A stretch of DNA of 64,000 bases from Nostoc sp. FACHB-892 (GTDB lineage: Bacteria; Cyanobacteriota; Cyanobacteriia; Cyanobacteriales; Nostocaceae): assembly GCF_014698795.1 (NCBI RefSeq), contig NZ_JACJTR010000002.1:310001-374000 (forward strand), written 5' to 3'. The notes below the pieces were generated by a model. The model was given only the letters and a program-made list of their open reading frames with translations. It was not told the origin of the DNA and did not search any database. Of this stretch, positions 46,032 through 55,552 are shown piece by piece; the first letter of the stretch is position 1, and the number at the start of each line of letters is the position of its first letter. The position numbers and the translations under genes are program-made.

Positions 46032-47663
46032 GTGGTTAACCCGGAAATACCGTCTTGGCGCAAAACAGTACAAAGCGAGATTGTAGCTGTTACAGTGTAC
46101 GCTGACAGAGCATTAGTTACACGGCGGGGTGTAGTTGATTTAACAGGAATTGAACAGGAGTTAGTAATTACCTCACTGCCAGAGACTCTAGAAACTGAGT
46201 CTGTCAGGGTTAGTGGTACAGGGACGGTAGAGGTGCGCTTACTAGGAGTAAGTAGCGATCGCATCTATACCACTGAACCTGTAGCGGAGCGAGTCGCGCA
46301 TTTGACAAGGCAAATTGAGCAGTTAGAAGCAGAAAAACGCCACCTGCAAGCCCAAGTAGATGCTTTAGCATTGCAGTCTAGTTTTATCGCCGGGTTACGT
46401 GAAAAGACAGAGGAACCCTTTGCACAGAGTTTGTCTCGGAAAAATCTCAGCCTTAGCGAAACTTTAGATTTTTTGAACTTTCTCGGAAGCCAGTATAGTG
46501 AGTATGCGATCGCATCTGAAGAGTGCAAAACCCAACAGCAGGAATTAGACAAAGAGCTGCAACTACTTTGGGCTTCATTGCAAAAAATCCAAACACCTCA
46601 TCCTAAAGAGAGTTTTAGCTTAGTTGTAGGAGTTGAAGTTGCAGGAGAAGGCGAGTTTGAGCTAGAGCTTTCCTACCTAGTGAATTGCGCCAGATGGACT
46701 CCTTTATATGACTTGCGTTTCAGCACTACCAGCGATATTGTACATCTGAGCTACCTTGCAGAAATTACTCAAAGCACCGGCGAAGATTGGATTGGTGCAA
46801 ATCTCACCCTTTCTACCGCTAAACCAGGATTAGGTACACTTCCACCCAAACTTGAACCCTGGTATATTGATGCACCACGTCCACAAATGTTACGACAACG
46901 ACAATTGGTTGCCCAGCGACCACTGTTACCTCCCATACCAGAACAAGCTGCTCCTGCTGCCAAAGCAGATTGGCAAGAAGAAGACGAAGTTGCACAGGAT
47001 AATTTCATTCCAGCAGAAACCATTACAGCAGAAGTATCCAAAGAAGGGAATGTAGTTACCTTTAAATTGACTGGTGGCAGTAACATTCCCAGTGATGGCG
47101 CACCTCATAAAACTACAATTTTCAACGATAATTATCCTTGTAGCTTCGATTATGTGGCAATGCCACGCTTGGTAAGTTTTGCTTATCTACAAGCTAATGT
47201 AAAGAATAGTTCCAACGGCGCTACTTTGTTGCCAGGCAAAGCGAATATTTTCCGCGACAATGTTTTTATTGGGACAAGTCAGTTAGAAAATATTGCACCA
47301 GGGCAAGAGTTCAAACTGAACTTAGGCATTGATGAAGGTTTGAAAATCGAGCGCGACTTAGTTGAACGGCTGGTAGACAAAAGATTGATTAGCAACCAGC
47401 GCCGGACTACTTATAGTTATCGATTATTGATTACTAACTTAATAGATAAAGAAGTGAAGCTGGAAGTAACTGAACAATTGCCAGTTAGCCGCAATGAGCA
47501 AATTAAGGTGCGCCTTAGCCGTAGTAACCCACAAATTCAACTTGGTGAAATGGGGATTTTAGAATGGCGGTTAACTCTTCCACCACAGGAACGAAGAGAG
47601 ATATATTACCAGTTCAATGTTGAACATCCGCCTGAATTAATGGTAGTTGGATTAGATATTTAG
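46032..47663 (+). CDS. Mucoidy inhibitor MuiA family protein (DUF4139)
   Basis: The N-terminal ~100 residues match the DUF4140 region (VAVTVYADRALVTRRGVVDL), then a coiled coil (TRQIEQLEAEKRHLQAQVDAL region), then a long beta-rich DUF4139 domain (LELSYLVNCARWTPLYDLRF, TGEDWIGANLTLSTAKP). 543 residues, starting at a GTG. MuiA has been linked to loss of mucoid capsule; molecular function is unknown. No signal peptide. It follows rbcR by ~100 bases in the same direction. Confidence 0.88.
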   Translation: MVNPEIPSWRKTVQSEIVAVTVYADRALVTRRGVVDLTGIEQELVITSLPETLETESVRVSGTGTVEVRLLGVSSDRIYTTEPVAERVAHLTRQIEQLEAEKRHLQAQVDALALQSSFIAGLREKTEEPFAQSLSRKNLSLSETLDFLNFLGSQYSEYAIASEECKTQQQELDKELQLLWASLQKIQTPHPKESFSLVVGVEVAGEGEFELELSYLVNCARWTPLYDLRFSTTSDIVHLSYLAEITQSTGEDWIGANLTLSTAKPGLGTLPPKLEPWYIDAPRPQMLRQRQLVAQRPLLPPIPEQAAPAAKADWQEEDEVAQDNFIPAETITAEVSKEGNVVTFKLTGGSNIPSDGAPHKTTIFNDNYPCSFDYVAMPRLVSFAYLQANVKNSSNGATLLPGKANIFRDNVFIGTSQLENIAPGQEFKLNLGIDEGLKIERDLVERLVDKRLISNQRRTTYSYRLLITNLIDKEVKLEVTEQLPVSRNEQIKVRLSRSNPQIQLGEMGILEWRLTLPPQERREIYYQFNVEHPPELMVVGLDI

Positions 47664-47736
47664 AATCGAAGTGAGCGTTAAGCAGAAAATTATAGCAGTT
47701 TTTAATTGGATACAATGAACTCTGGTTTGGGAAGAA

Positions 47737-47768
47737 AGGAGTCAGAATATTCTGACTCCTAATTTTTT
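47737..47768 (+). terminator. Palindromic terminator after the MuiA-type gene
   Basis: AGGAGTCAGAAT and ATTCTGACTCCT form a perfect 24-bp palindrome, followed by AATTTTTTT. As RNA it would fold with a small AT loop. Confidence 0.75.
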
Positions 47769-48048
47769 TGCTAGTGTATTTTATTCATCTGATCGCTATA
47801 TTGTTTCCGATAACAGTAGTTTGCTAGTTAATAATCAAATACAGTTCAGTTAAGCATTTATTTCTTCTCTCGGTGTCCTCTGTAATTCTTTAAAAAATTT
47901 TGATTTTATTCATTGAATATCTCTTTTTTCTGCACTGCTATAATATTTAACTTTTTTTTCAACCTATTGTAATCAAAAAAATTAAGTTAACAATCTACTT
48001 AATTGCAACTTACTAAAAACACAGTAATTTCATATTTAAAATCTTTTT

Positions 48049-48078
48049 ATTAACGGTTTCTTAATTATTTCTTAAAAT
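48049..48078 (+). promoter_or_regulatory. Pho box upstream of phoX
   Basis: ATTAACGG-TTT-CTTAATTA-TTT-CTTAAAAT: three tandem octamers of the CTTAACCT type with 3-base spacers, i.e. the 11-bp period of the cyanobacterial PhoB/SphR site. It ends 46 bases before the phoX start. The remainder of 47769-48124 is AT-rich and holds no gene. Confidence 0.7.
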
Positions 48079-48124
48079 TCAACTTTTACTATTAGGATTC
48101 CAAAGTTTTGCTGACAGTATACTC

Positions 48125-49498
48125 ATGAAATTATCAAGACGTAACTTCTTTACATTAGCTGGTGCGAGTGCTGTCGGTGTTACAATGCTTTCTCCTCTGG
48201 AAGCCTTATATGCAAGACGTGCTAATGGCCAAGTTGTAGGATTAACTGATGGTTACGGTCCATTAGCACCTAAGCTAGCCGAAAATGCAGATGAACTCCA
48301 AAGTGTCATTCTGAATGGTATTAACTTAGGGAATACTCCCATTTTGCAGCTTCCTCCTGGCTTTAATTACACAGCGATCTCAATAAGAGGTCAGGCAATG
48401 AGTGATGGTGGTACTGTGCCTGGGAATCATGATGGCATGGCTGCATTCGAGGGTCCTAAGAACACCACAATTCTGGTACGGAATCATGAAGTAGGTGCTT
48501 TGGGTTCTAACCCAGTTCGTGTAACTCAAGACAAACTATACGATCGCCTGGGTGGCGGCACGACAAATATTGTAGTTGGGCCCAATCGTCGGGTAATCAA
48601 GGATTTTGCTTCTCTGGGCGGCACAATTCGTAACTGTGCGGGTGGTCCCACTCCCTGGGGTACCTGGGTTACCTGTGAAGAGGACGTAACGCTTCCCTCA
48701 TCTGGTGGAGCAACCAAAAGGCATGGCTATAATTTTGAAGTGCCAGCCACGGACGAAATTCAGGTTGCCGACCCAGTGCCTCTGGTTGCTATGGGACGTT
48801 TTAACCATGAAGCTGTTGCTGTTGATCCGGCAACTGGATGGGTCTATCAAACCGAAGACAGGGGCGATAGCTGTTTCTATAGGTTCCGCCCTAACCAGGA
48901 AGGTAACTTGCAAAGTGGTGGCGTGCTTGAGGCGCTTGTAATTGTAGGCGCGCCTGCGGATACGCGCAAAGGCTACCTCGGCTATAAGAATATAGCGTTG
49001 TCAACCACCTGGGTTCCAATTAACAACGTTGATCCTGATACCGATACTGGTTCTGCTTCAGTGCGAGGACAAGCGCAAGCAAGCGGTGCTGCAATCTTTG
49101 CGCGGGGTGAAGGTGCTTGGTATGGCAATGGCGCGATCTACTTTACCTGTACCAGTGGTGGCGACGCTGGTTTTGGTCAAGTTTTTGCTTACAATCCTAG
49201 TAACGGCACATTGACTTTAGTCGTTGAGTCTCCTGCACAAAGCGTACTAGACTTCCCTGATAACATTACAGTTGCTCCTTTTGGTGACCTGATTCTTTGT
49301 GAAGATGGAGGCGGAGACAGTTATATTGTCGGCGTTAATCAAAGCGGCGAGCTGTATCAGTTTGCAAAAAACAATATCAATCAAAGTGAATATGCAGGAG
49401 CCTGCTTCTCACCTGATGGCCGCACAATGTTTGTCAATCTTCAATCTCCTGGAATTACCTGTGCAATTTGGGGGCCTTGGAACAGAAACCGAGCATAA
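48125..49498 (+). CDS. phoX: Alkaline phosphatase PhoX (DUF839), Tat-exported
   Basis: MKLSRRNFFTLAGASAVGV is a twin-arginine signal peptide. The mature part has PhoX motifs: VPGNHDGMAAF, ILVRNHEVGA, CAGGPTPWGTWVTCEE with the iron/calcium-site cysteine and glutamates, RFNHEAVAVDP and VYQTEDRGDSCFYRF. PhoX enzymes release phosphate from organic phosphomonoesters in the periplasm. 457 residues places it with the shorter PhoX group. An upstream Pho box suggests induction by phosphate starvation, and a strong terminator follows. Confidence 0.88.
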   Translation: MKLSRRNFFTLAGASAVGVTMLSPLEALYARRANGQVVGLTDGYGPLAPKLAENADELQSVILNGINLGNTPILQLPPGFNYTAISIRGQAMSDGGTVPGNHDGMAAFEGPKNTTILVRNHEVGALGSNPVRVTQDKLYDRLGGGTTNIVVGPNRRVIKDFASLGGTIRNCAGGPTPWGTWVTCEEDVTLPSSGGATKRHGYNFEVPATDEIQVADPVPLVAMGRFNHEAVAVDPATGWVYQTEDRGDSCFYRFRPNQEGNLQSGGVLEALVIVGAPADTRKGYLGYKNIALSTTWVPINNVDPDTDTGSASVRGQAQASGAAIFARGEGAWYGNGAIYFTCTSGGDAGFGQVFAYNPSNGTLTLVVESPAQSVLDFPDNITVAPFGDLILCEDGGGDSYIVGVNQSGELYQFAKNNINQSEYAGACFSPDGRTMFVNLQSPGITCAIWGPWNRNRA

Positions 49499-49531
49499 GG
49501 TTAGTTATATCTAAGTGATTTGATCGCTTAC

Positions 49532-49569
49532 AGGGCTACTCCAAGAATAAACTGGAGTAGCCCTATTTT
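49532..49569 (+). terminator. Rho-independent terminator after phoX
   Basis: AGGGCTACTCCA and TGGAGTAGCCCT form a perfect 12-bp stem with a 9-base loop, followed by ATTTTTA. Confidence 0.9.
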
Positions 49570-49617
49570 TAGTAGGTTTTGAATGAGATTCCAGGAATAC
49601 AGAGGAGACAACTAGAA

Positions 49618-50118
49618 ATGAATCTGCTGGTTCGAGAAGTACAATCCAATGATGCTGCGGCGATTATTGGCATTCTGAACCCTATCATTGAAACCAGTAT
49701 ATACACTGCCTTTGATACACCGCTCACAGTCGATGCCGAACGGGAGTATATATTAAATTTTCCCCAGCGTGGGGTGTTTCATGTTGCTGTACGCTTTCCA
49801 GAGCAGACGGTTGTTGGGTTTCAAACTATGGAACCATTTGCGACCTTTACAAATGCCTTTGACCATGTGGGAATCATCGGAACATATGTGAATCTTTTGT
49901 ACCGACGACAAGGCATTGGTAAAAGTCTGTTTGAGGCTACCTTTGAAACCGCTCGCATCAAAGGATACGAAAAAATTTTAACCTACGTTCGCGCCGATAA
50001 TGCCCCTGCGTTAGCTAGTTATCTCTGGCATGGTTTTCGCATAGTTGGGACGGCACAAAGACAAGCCAAGATTAAAGGAACGTATATAGATGAGATCATC
50101 ATTGAACGGTTTTTGTAG
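49618..50118 (+). CDS. GNAT family N-acetyltransferase (phosphinothricin acetyltransferase-like)
   Basis: A single GNAT domain: VREVQSNDAAAIIGILNPI at the start, GTYVNLLYRRQGIGKSLF with the acetyl-CoA loop (RRQGIG), and LTYVRADNAPALASYLWHGF near the end. The frame also opens at 49579, but the ATG at 49618 follows GGAG by about 10 bases and matches family start. 166 residues. Substrate unknown. Confidence 0.85.
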   Translation: MNLLVREVQSNDAAAIIGILNPIIETSIYTAFDTPLTVDAEREYILNFPQRGVFHVAVRFPEQTVVGFQTMEPFATFTNAFDHVGIIGTYVNLLYRRQGIGKSLFEATFETARIKGYEKILTYVRADNAPALASYLWHGFRIVGTAQRQAKIKGTYIDEIIIERFL

Positions 50119-50176
50119 ATAGCCTCTATGCTTCTCACTGCTACGCTAAACTTATAGCACTGAGACACTTGCCGCT

Positions 50177-50845
50177 ATGTCTGTCACTAAAGATTTTCAA
50201 GCTTCAAAAGATGTTATATTTCCGCCAGGGGATTTATATAGTGACGAACCGCCTTTGGAAACTGACTTACATCGGCTACAAATGACGTTGCTGATTCAAT
50301 GCTTAGAGTGGTTGTGGCGAAATCGCAACGATTTTTATGCATCAGGTAATCTTACCATCTACTACAGTCCACGCCAGCGCAAATCAGAAAACTTTCGGGG
50401 GCCAGATTTTTTTGTAGTACTGGGAACTGAACGCAAACCCCGTAAAAGTTGGGTTGTTTGGGAAGAAGATGGAAAATATCCTAATCTAATTATAGAAATT
50501 CTCTCAGATAGCACAGGGGACACTGACAAGGGGCTAAAAAAACAAATTTATCAAGATATCTTTCGCACACCAGATTACTTCTGGTTTGACCCAGAAACAC
50601 TAGAATTTACAGGGTTCCATTTGCTTGATGGTGAATATCAACCGTTGGAACCCAATCCTCAAGGCTGGTTGTGGAGTCAACAGCTAGGTTTGTATTTGGG
50701 GGTTTATCAAGAAAATTTACGCTTTTTCACTCCTGAAGGAGAATTAGTTGCAACACCGGAAGAAGTTGCACAACAAGAGAAAAAACGCAGCGATCGCTTA
50801 GCAGCAAAACTGCGAGAATTAAATATAGATCCAGATACTATTTAG
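50177..50845 (+). CDS. Uma2 family (DUF820) putative endonuclease
   Basis: A 222-residue member of the Uma2 group with FRGPDFFVVLGTERKPRKSW (active-site Asp), PNLIIEILSDSTGDTDKGLKK (Glu and a following lysine) and YFWFDPET. The C-terminal helical tail (AQQEKKRSDRLAAKLRELNI) is common in the cyanobacterial branch. Same fold as the protein at 27640-28203, but a different subgroup. Function is unknown. Confidence 0.9.
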   Translation: MSVTKDFQASKDVIFPPGDLYSDEPPLETDLHRLQMTLLIQCLEWLWRNRNDFYASGNLTIYYSPRQRKSENFRGPDFFVVLGTERKPRKSWVVWEEDGKYPNLIIEILSDSTGDTDKGLKKQIYQDIFRTPDYFWFDPETLEFTGFHLLDGEYQPLEPNPQGWLWSQQLGLYLGVYQENLRFFTPEGELVATPEEVAQQEKKRSDRLAAKLRELNIDPDTI

Positions 50846-50883
50846 CCTCCACGCTGTTTTGCTTAAAGCTGTTGGCGCGAATG

Positions 50884-51084
50884 CTATATATCTTCAGGAA
50901 AAACCCATTTTGGTGGTTCCGTTATTTTCTTCCGCAGACGTTCTTGCGCCAACTCCAACATTTGGTCTAAGGGAGTCTCTTCAATAAATTTTGCTGCGGC
51001 TTCTCTAAACTCGATATTGGGGCATTTATCCCCTAAAACACATCCGTTAACACAGGCTACAGCACAGTTAATTTTTTGCTCCAC
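50884..51084 (-). CDS. Small cysteine-rich conserved protein
   Basis: A 66-residue protein with four cysteines (CAVACVNGCVLGDKC) near the N-terminus, an arrangement that could bind a metal or iron-sulfur cluster, then an amphipathic helix (PLDQMLELAQERLRKKI). AGAGAGG lies just upstream of its start. I do not recognise a named family. Convergent with the Uma2 gene and divergent from mnmE. Confidence 0.7.
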   Translation of the reverse strand: MEQKINCAVACVNGCVLGDKCPNIEFREAAAKFIEETPLDQMLELAQERLRKKITEPPKWVFPEDI

Positions 51085-51285
51085 AGTAAATTCCTCTCTC
51101 TAAAAGTTATTAGTTATGAGTTGTGAGTTATAACATTCCATCCCTAACTATTCACCCTTTACCCTCCAGGTAAATTTTACCTTGCTAGTTGTCATCTCAT
51201 TAGTCTAAATACTTACCATTTAGAAAGTTATCAGTTATGAGTTATGATTTTGACTCCTAACTTCTCACTCTTATGAAGGGCGCTC

Positions 51286-52707
51286 ATGTCAGAAGTTTTT
51301 GCTACTACTGGAACTATCGCTGCGATCGCTACTGCTGTCGTCCCCCAACAGGGTAGCGTTGGTATTGTACGGGTGTCCGGTTCCCAAGCAATGGCTCTAG
51401 CCCAAACTCTTTTTCAGGCTCCAGGACGGCAAACTTGGGAAAGCCACCAGATTCTCTACGGTTACATTCGCCATCCCCAGACCCAACAACTGGTAGATGA
51501 AGCCCTGTTGCTGATTATGAAAGCACCCCGTTCTTACACTCGTGAAGATGTAGTGGAATTCCATTGCCACGGGGGAATTATGGCAGTGCAGCAGGTATTA
51601 CAACTGTGTTTGGAAAACGGCGCGAGACTTGCCCAACCAGGAGAATTTACTCTCCGCGCTTTTTTAAATGGACGATTGGATCTAACTCAAGCCGAAGGTA
51701 TTGCGGATTTAGTGGGAGCTAAATCGCCTCAAGCTGCCCAAACAGCCCTAGCTGGTTTACAGGGGAAATTAGCTCATCCGATCCGGCAGTTACGCGCTAA
51801 CTGTTTAGATATTTTGGCAGAAATCGAAGCTCGAATCGATTTTGAGGAAGACCTGCCTCCGTTGGATGATAAAGCAATAATATCAGAAATCGAGAAAATT
51901 GCCGCCGAAATAACTAGATTATTGGCAACCAAAGACAAAGGTGAGTTGCTACGCACAGGTTTAAAAGTGGCAATTGTGGGGCGGCCGAATGTTGGTAAGT
52001 CGAGCTTATTGAACGCTTGGAGCCAGAGCGATCGCGCTATTGTGACTGACTTACCCGGTACAACCCGCGATGTGGTGGAATCGCAATTAGTTGTTGGGGG
52101 AATTCCCGTACAAGTGCTAGACACAGCCGGGATTCGGGAAACAACAGACCAAGTGGAAAAAATTGGTGTAGAGCGATCGCGTCGTGCTGCCAATGCCGCT
52201 GATTTAGTCTTGCTTACCATTGATGCTTCAGTCGGTTGGACAGAAAGCGATCAAGAAATTTATGAACAAGTGCAACACCGTCCATTAATTCTAATTATTA
52301 ACAAAATAGATTTACTAGAAGAAAGCGAAAGAAAAATTCTTCAATCCCAAATCCAAGTTGCGCTGGAAGCGCACCAAAGGTGCGGCCCAAAATCTCAAAT
52401 TGTCACAGCCGCCGCCCAAAATCAAGGCATTGATGCTTTAGAAAAAGCGATTTTGGACATAATTAAATCAGGAAAAGTTCAAGCTGCTGATATGGATTTA
52501 GCCATTAACCAAAGGCAAGCAGCAGCCTTAACTCAAGCTAAAATTTCCTTGAAACAAGTAGAAGCAACAATTGCCCAGCAACTCCCTCTTGATTTTTGGA
52601 CAATTGATTTACGTGGTGCAATCCAAGCACTAGGAGAAATTACTGGTGAGGAAGTAACAGAATCAGTTTTGGATAAAATTTTTAGTAAGTTTTGTATTGG
52701 TAAATAA
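51286..52707 (+). CDS. mnmE: tRNA modification GTPase MnmE (TrmE)
   Basis: MnmE with MnmG installs the 5-carboxymethylaminomethyl group on wobble uridine 34 of tRNAs. The N-terminal folate-binding domain has [20 protein letters not shown]; the inserted G domain has GRPNVGKSS (232-240), LPGTTRD, DTAGIRE and NKID; the C-terminus ends in FCIGK with the catalytic cysteine. 473 residues is the normal length. Confidence 0.97.
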   Translation: MSEVFATTGTIAAIATAVVPQQGSVGIVRVSGSQAMALAQTLFQAPGRQTWESHQILYGYIRHPQTQQLVDEALLLIMKAPRSYTREDVVEFHCHGGIMAVQQVLQLCLENGARLAQPGEFTLRAFLNGRLDLTQAEGIADLVGAKSPQAAQTALAGLQGKLAHPIRQLRANCLDILAEIEARIDFEEDLPPLDDKAIISEIEKIAAEITRLLATKDKGELLRTGLKVAIVGRPNVGKSSLLNAWSQSDRAIVTDLPGTTRDVVESQLVVGGIPVQVLDTAGIRETTDQVEKIGVERSRRAANAADLVLLTIDASVGWTESDQEIYEQVQHRPLILIINKIDLLEESERKILQSQIQVALEAHQRCGPKSQIVTAAAQNQGIDALEKAILDIIKSGKVQAADMDLAINQRQAAALTQAKISLKQVEATIAQQLPLDFWTIDLRGAIQALGEITGEEVTESVLDKIFSKFCIGK

Positions 52708-52802
52708 AGAGTAGATTGGCAAAAGCGAAATGCAAACCAACATTTATACTAATCTTTGTGAAGTTTTACTATTGTTCAACTTAACCTGCAATTGATAACT
52801 AA

Positions 52803-53306
52803 ATGTACATATCAATTCGTCAAGCAACCATACAAGATACGGTGATAGTCTCGGATGTATTGTTAGAAGCAGCTTTGTGGCTCCAAGAGCGTGGTATACC
52901 TCTGTGGGGTGATAGCGAGGTATCGCTAGAAAGTATCTCGGAAGATGTTGCTAACGGCTTGTTTTTTATTGCTGAATGGGCAGGTGAACCAGCTGGTACA
53001 ATCAAGTTTCAGCTTGAGGATTTACTTTTCTGGCCAGACATTTCTCAGGTAGAGTCAGCATTTGTACATCGCCTCGCAGTTCGACGACGCTACTCTGGCG
53101 GGAAAACCTCTTCAGCACTGTTGACTTGGGCTGTTGAATACGCACAAACACTTGGTAAACGTTATTTACGTCTAGATTGCGATGCTTCGCGTCCGCGCTT
53201 GAAAGCATTATATGAAGATTTTGGTTTCCGTCATCACAGCGACAGACAAGTTGGTGCTTATTTTGTCTCCCGCTACGAATATGAAATACCTCCACAAGTG
53301 ACCTAA
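52803..53306 (+). CDS. GNAT family N-acetyltransferase
   Basis: GNAT fold of 167 residues. IRQATIQDTVIVSDVLLEA starts the domain, VHRLAVRRRYSGGKTSSALL is the acetyl-CoA region (the usual RGxGxG is RRYSGGK), and LRLDCDASRPRLKALYEDFG gives the last strands. Substrate unknown. The dehydrogenase gene begins 6 bases after its stop, so they form an operon. Confidence 0.88.
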   Translation: MYISIRQATIQDTVIVSDVLLEAALWLQERGIPLWGDSEVSLESISEDVANGLFFIAEWAGEPAGTIKFQLEDLLFWPDISQVESAFVHRLAVRRRYSGGKTSSALLTWAVEYAQTLGKRYLRLDCDASRPRLKALYEDFGFRHHSDRQVGAYFVSRYEYEIPPQVT

Positions 53307-53312
53307 ATTAAT

Positions 53313-54083
53313 ATGTCTTTTATCGATGAAATTAATCCCGTCAACGCATTGATTGTGGGAGCCAACCGAGGTATTGGTTTGGGTTTTGTGAAAAAATTGC
53401 TACAAGATCACAGAATAGCCAAAGTTTATGCAACTTATCGTCAACCAGAGTCAGCCTCAGAGTTAATATCTCTTGCAGGCGAACATTCTGAGCGATTAAT
53501 TTGTCTTGAAATGGATATTACTGACGAGTTACAAATTATTGAAGCTGTTCAAAAAATACGTACCCAAGTTGACAAACTGCATTTGGTAGTCAACTGTGTA
53601 GGACTGTTGCATGAAGATACTTTACAACCAGAAAAAAGCTTAAAACAGATCAATTCAGAAAATTTGCTGCGTTACTTTCAAATAAATAGTATTGGTGCTG
53701 TCTTGCTAGCTAAACATCTATTGCCTTTGTTTCGTCATGGAGAACGCAGTGTGTTCGCTAGTATTTCTGCTAAATTGGGCAGTATTGGCGATAACCAACT
53801 TGGTGGATGGTATGGCTATCGGGCTTCTAAAACAGCACTTAATATGTTGATGCGAACTGCGGCAATTGAGTATAAAAGAAGTTGTCCTAAAGCATTAATA
53901 GTAACATTGCACCCTGGTACAACTGATACGCGCCTTTCCCATCCTTTCCAGGGAAATGTACCTACGGAAAAATTATTCTCAGTGGAACGCACTGTTAACC
54001 AATTATTGGCTGTGATTGAACAGCTTCAAGAAGGCGATAGTGGACAGTTTTTCTCGTGGGATGGGAGCAGATTGCCTTGGTAA
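53313..54083 (+). CDS. Short-chain dehydrogenase/reductase
   Basis: Rossmann-fold enzyme of the SDR family. VGANRGIGLGF is the cofactor loop, VVNCVGLLHED corresponds to the NNAG strand, and YGYRASKTALNMLM carries the YxxxK catalytic pair with a Ser upstream (FASISAKLGS). It resembles the C-factor-like SDR group. 256 residues. Probably cotranscribed with the acetyltransferase upstream. Substrate unknown. Confidence 0.9.
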   Translation: MSFIDEINPVNALIVGANRGIGLGFVKKLLQDHRIAKVYATYRQPESASELISLAGEHSERLICLEMDITDELQIIEAVQKIRTQVDKLHLVVNCVGLLHEDTLQPEKSLKQINSENLLRYFQINSIGAVLLAKHLLPLFRHGERSVFASISAKLGSIGDNQLGGWYGYRASKTALNMLMRTAAIEYKRSCPKALIVTLHPGTTDTRLSHPFQGNVPTEKLFSVERTVNQLLAVIEQLQEGDSGQFFSWDGSRLPW

Positions 54084-54133
54084 CTGCGTTACGCTGGTGC
54101 TAGTGAAATTTACGTTACTTGTAACCAAAGCCT

Positions 54134-54463
54134 ATGAAGTTTTTTGTGCCAGCAGCCAAGGATGATATCAAAGCAGAGCAGGTGTATAGTGCTTTTGCTC
54201 GGTCTGTGAAAGCACCAATAACCGAAAAGCGTATTTGGAAGTTACAGTGGCGCGATCGCGAAATTGATATGAAATGCGAGGTAGGTAAACCCTTACCATC
54301 CTCTTATCAAACGGGGAAAGAGCTAGTTATGGCAATCTTTGAGTGCGAAAACCTTTATAAAATTTGTACTCTTACCCGTGGGGGAGTAAAGGGAGAACCT
54401 ATCTTAGTTGGCAAAAACTCTGTATCTTCAGCAACGTGTTTTTCAGATAATGTACATAACTGA
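54134..54463 (+). CDS. Hypothetical protein
   Basis: A 109-residue frame with a plausible soluble protein (KFFVPAAKDDIKAEQVYSAF, RIWKLQWRDREIDMKCEVG). There is no known motif. It starts 50 bases after the dehydrogenase in the same direction and could be the last gene of that operon. Codon use and a HIP1 site (GCGATCGC) inside the frame suit a real gene, but evidence is modest. Confidence 0.6.
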   Translation: MKFFVPAAKDDIKAEQVYSAFARSVKAPITEKRIWKLQWRDREIDMKCEVGKPLPSSYQTGKELVMAIFECENLYKICTLTRGGVKGEPILVGKNSVSSATCFSDNVHN

Positions 54464-54551
54464 CTCTGCTAGAAAGTTTGAAACTCAAAAAAGTTGATTA
54501 ACACCATTAAGATAATTATTTTTCTTACCGCTTAACGGTAAATCAACGGTT

Positions 54552-55208
54552 TTATGGCAACGACTTATTAAATCTGGAATCCATTTGCTCAGTGTGTTCC
54601 GGGTCTGGTAACTCTGGTAACTCAATCCCTCGGTTTTGCAATGCTTCAACTATCTGAGATACAGATTTATTTCCCAGATTTTTCAGCGTTCGCAAGCCTG
54701 TGACACCATATTTATTTAAATCTTCTATTGTGTTAACTTGTGCATCGAGAAGCGCCGTATAAGTATTTCTTTTCAAATTCAATGACTCAATACTGTTTTC
54801 ATCAACAACGTCATTCGGTTTATTATCCCCATTTATTTCCTCTACGGGATGTACATTACTGTTGGCAACTTCTACAAGCTGATTATCCAGCGAGATTGAG
54901 TCTACGCTTTCAGGGAAGCTAATTTTGTCAACACTGTCTACATTGTCATCAACAATGCTTACAGGCTTATTGTCCTCAAGTATTTCTAGAACTCTATCTA
55001 TTTTTGCTAGTTGCTCATAAACAGTATTTACACTCACAGTCGGTTCTACACCAGCATCAACAGAGGCTAACCAGTCATTTTTGATTAGGTTGGATAACTC
55101 TGACTTTATATGGTTAGGCTTCAATCTGCCTTCTGTAATTAGCTTTTCGACAACAGAATGTGGCACACGGAAGCTTACAATAGGCGATTCCTTACTTTTT
55201 TTCCCCAT
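54552..55208 (-). CDS. Putative DNA-binding regulator with an RNA-polymerase alpha-CTD-like domain
   Basis: The frame opens at 55280; the ATG at 55208 follows GGAGAGAG and gives 218 residues. The N-terminal part (SPIVSFRVPHSVVEKLI, then SELSNLIKNDWLAS) looks like a ribbon-helix-helix or plasmid-partition-type DNA-binding segment. An acidic, Val/Asp/Asn-rich linker follows. Residues ~142-198 (LNLKRNTYTALLDAQVNTIE, LKNLGNKSVSQIVEALQN) match the helix-hairpin-helix pattern of the RpoA C-terminal domain. An inverted repeat lies right upstream (55222-55268). I infer a self-regulating transcription factor; the combination is not one I recognise. A tnpB relic lies on its 5' side. Confidence 0.65.
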   Translation of the reverse strand: MGKKSKESPIVSFRVPHSVVEKLITEGRLKPNHIKSELSNLIKNDWLASVDAGVEPTVSVNTVYEQLAKIDRVLEILEDNKPVSIVDDNVDSVDKISFPESVDSISLDNQLVEVANSNVHPVEEINGDNKPNDVVDENSIESLNLKRNTYTALLDAQVNTIEDLNKYGVTGLRTLKNLGNKSVSQIVEALQNRGIELPELPDPEHTEQMDSRFNKSLP

Positions 55209-55221
55209 CTCTCTCCATGTC

Positions 55222-55268
55222 GTCAACAGCGTACACAGTAAATATAGCATTGTGTATACACTGTTGAC
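55222..55268. promoter_or_regulatory. Inverted-repeat operator candidate
   Basis: GTCAACAGCGTACACA (55222-55237) and TGTGTATACACTGTTGAC (55251-55268) are complementary arms with few mismatches and a 13-base AT spacer. It covers the expected promoter of the minus-strand regulator gene, whose start codon is 14 bases away. Confidence 0.6.
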
Positions 55269-55303
55269 AATCTTTAACAACTTCGCCGCAATTACTGCAT
55301 TCT

Positions 55304-55546
55304 TTACTCGTGTATGCAGGATTTACCGTAATTTACATTGTCATAGAAGCGAGAAATTGCTGCCCACGCTCTCTCTGCGCTAGCTTGTCTTGCCATTGCG
55401 CCTAACTTGTTTGCAAAGTCAAACTCTTTAGCCCAAATTGCACAGTATTTAGAGAGATCAAACCAAGATTTTGCGCCACCATCCATCCACAAACGAATCG
55501 ATTTATTGCGAATGAATTGACAAATTCTAATCGCTTCGTCCTGTAC
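55304..55546 (-). pseudogene. TnpB (IS200/IS605 OrfB) N-terminal relic
   Basis: The minus-strand frame encodes ICQFIRNKSIRLWMDGG, LSKYCAIWAKEFDFANKL and ARQASAERAWAAISRFYDN, the N-terminal part of TnpB-type proteins (RNA-guided nucleases of IS605/IS607 elements). It ends abruptly after YDNVNYGKSCIHE. The RuvC catalytic part is wholly absent. Confidence 0.75.
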
Positions 55547-55552
55547 TGAAAG

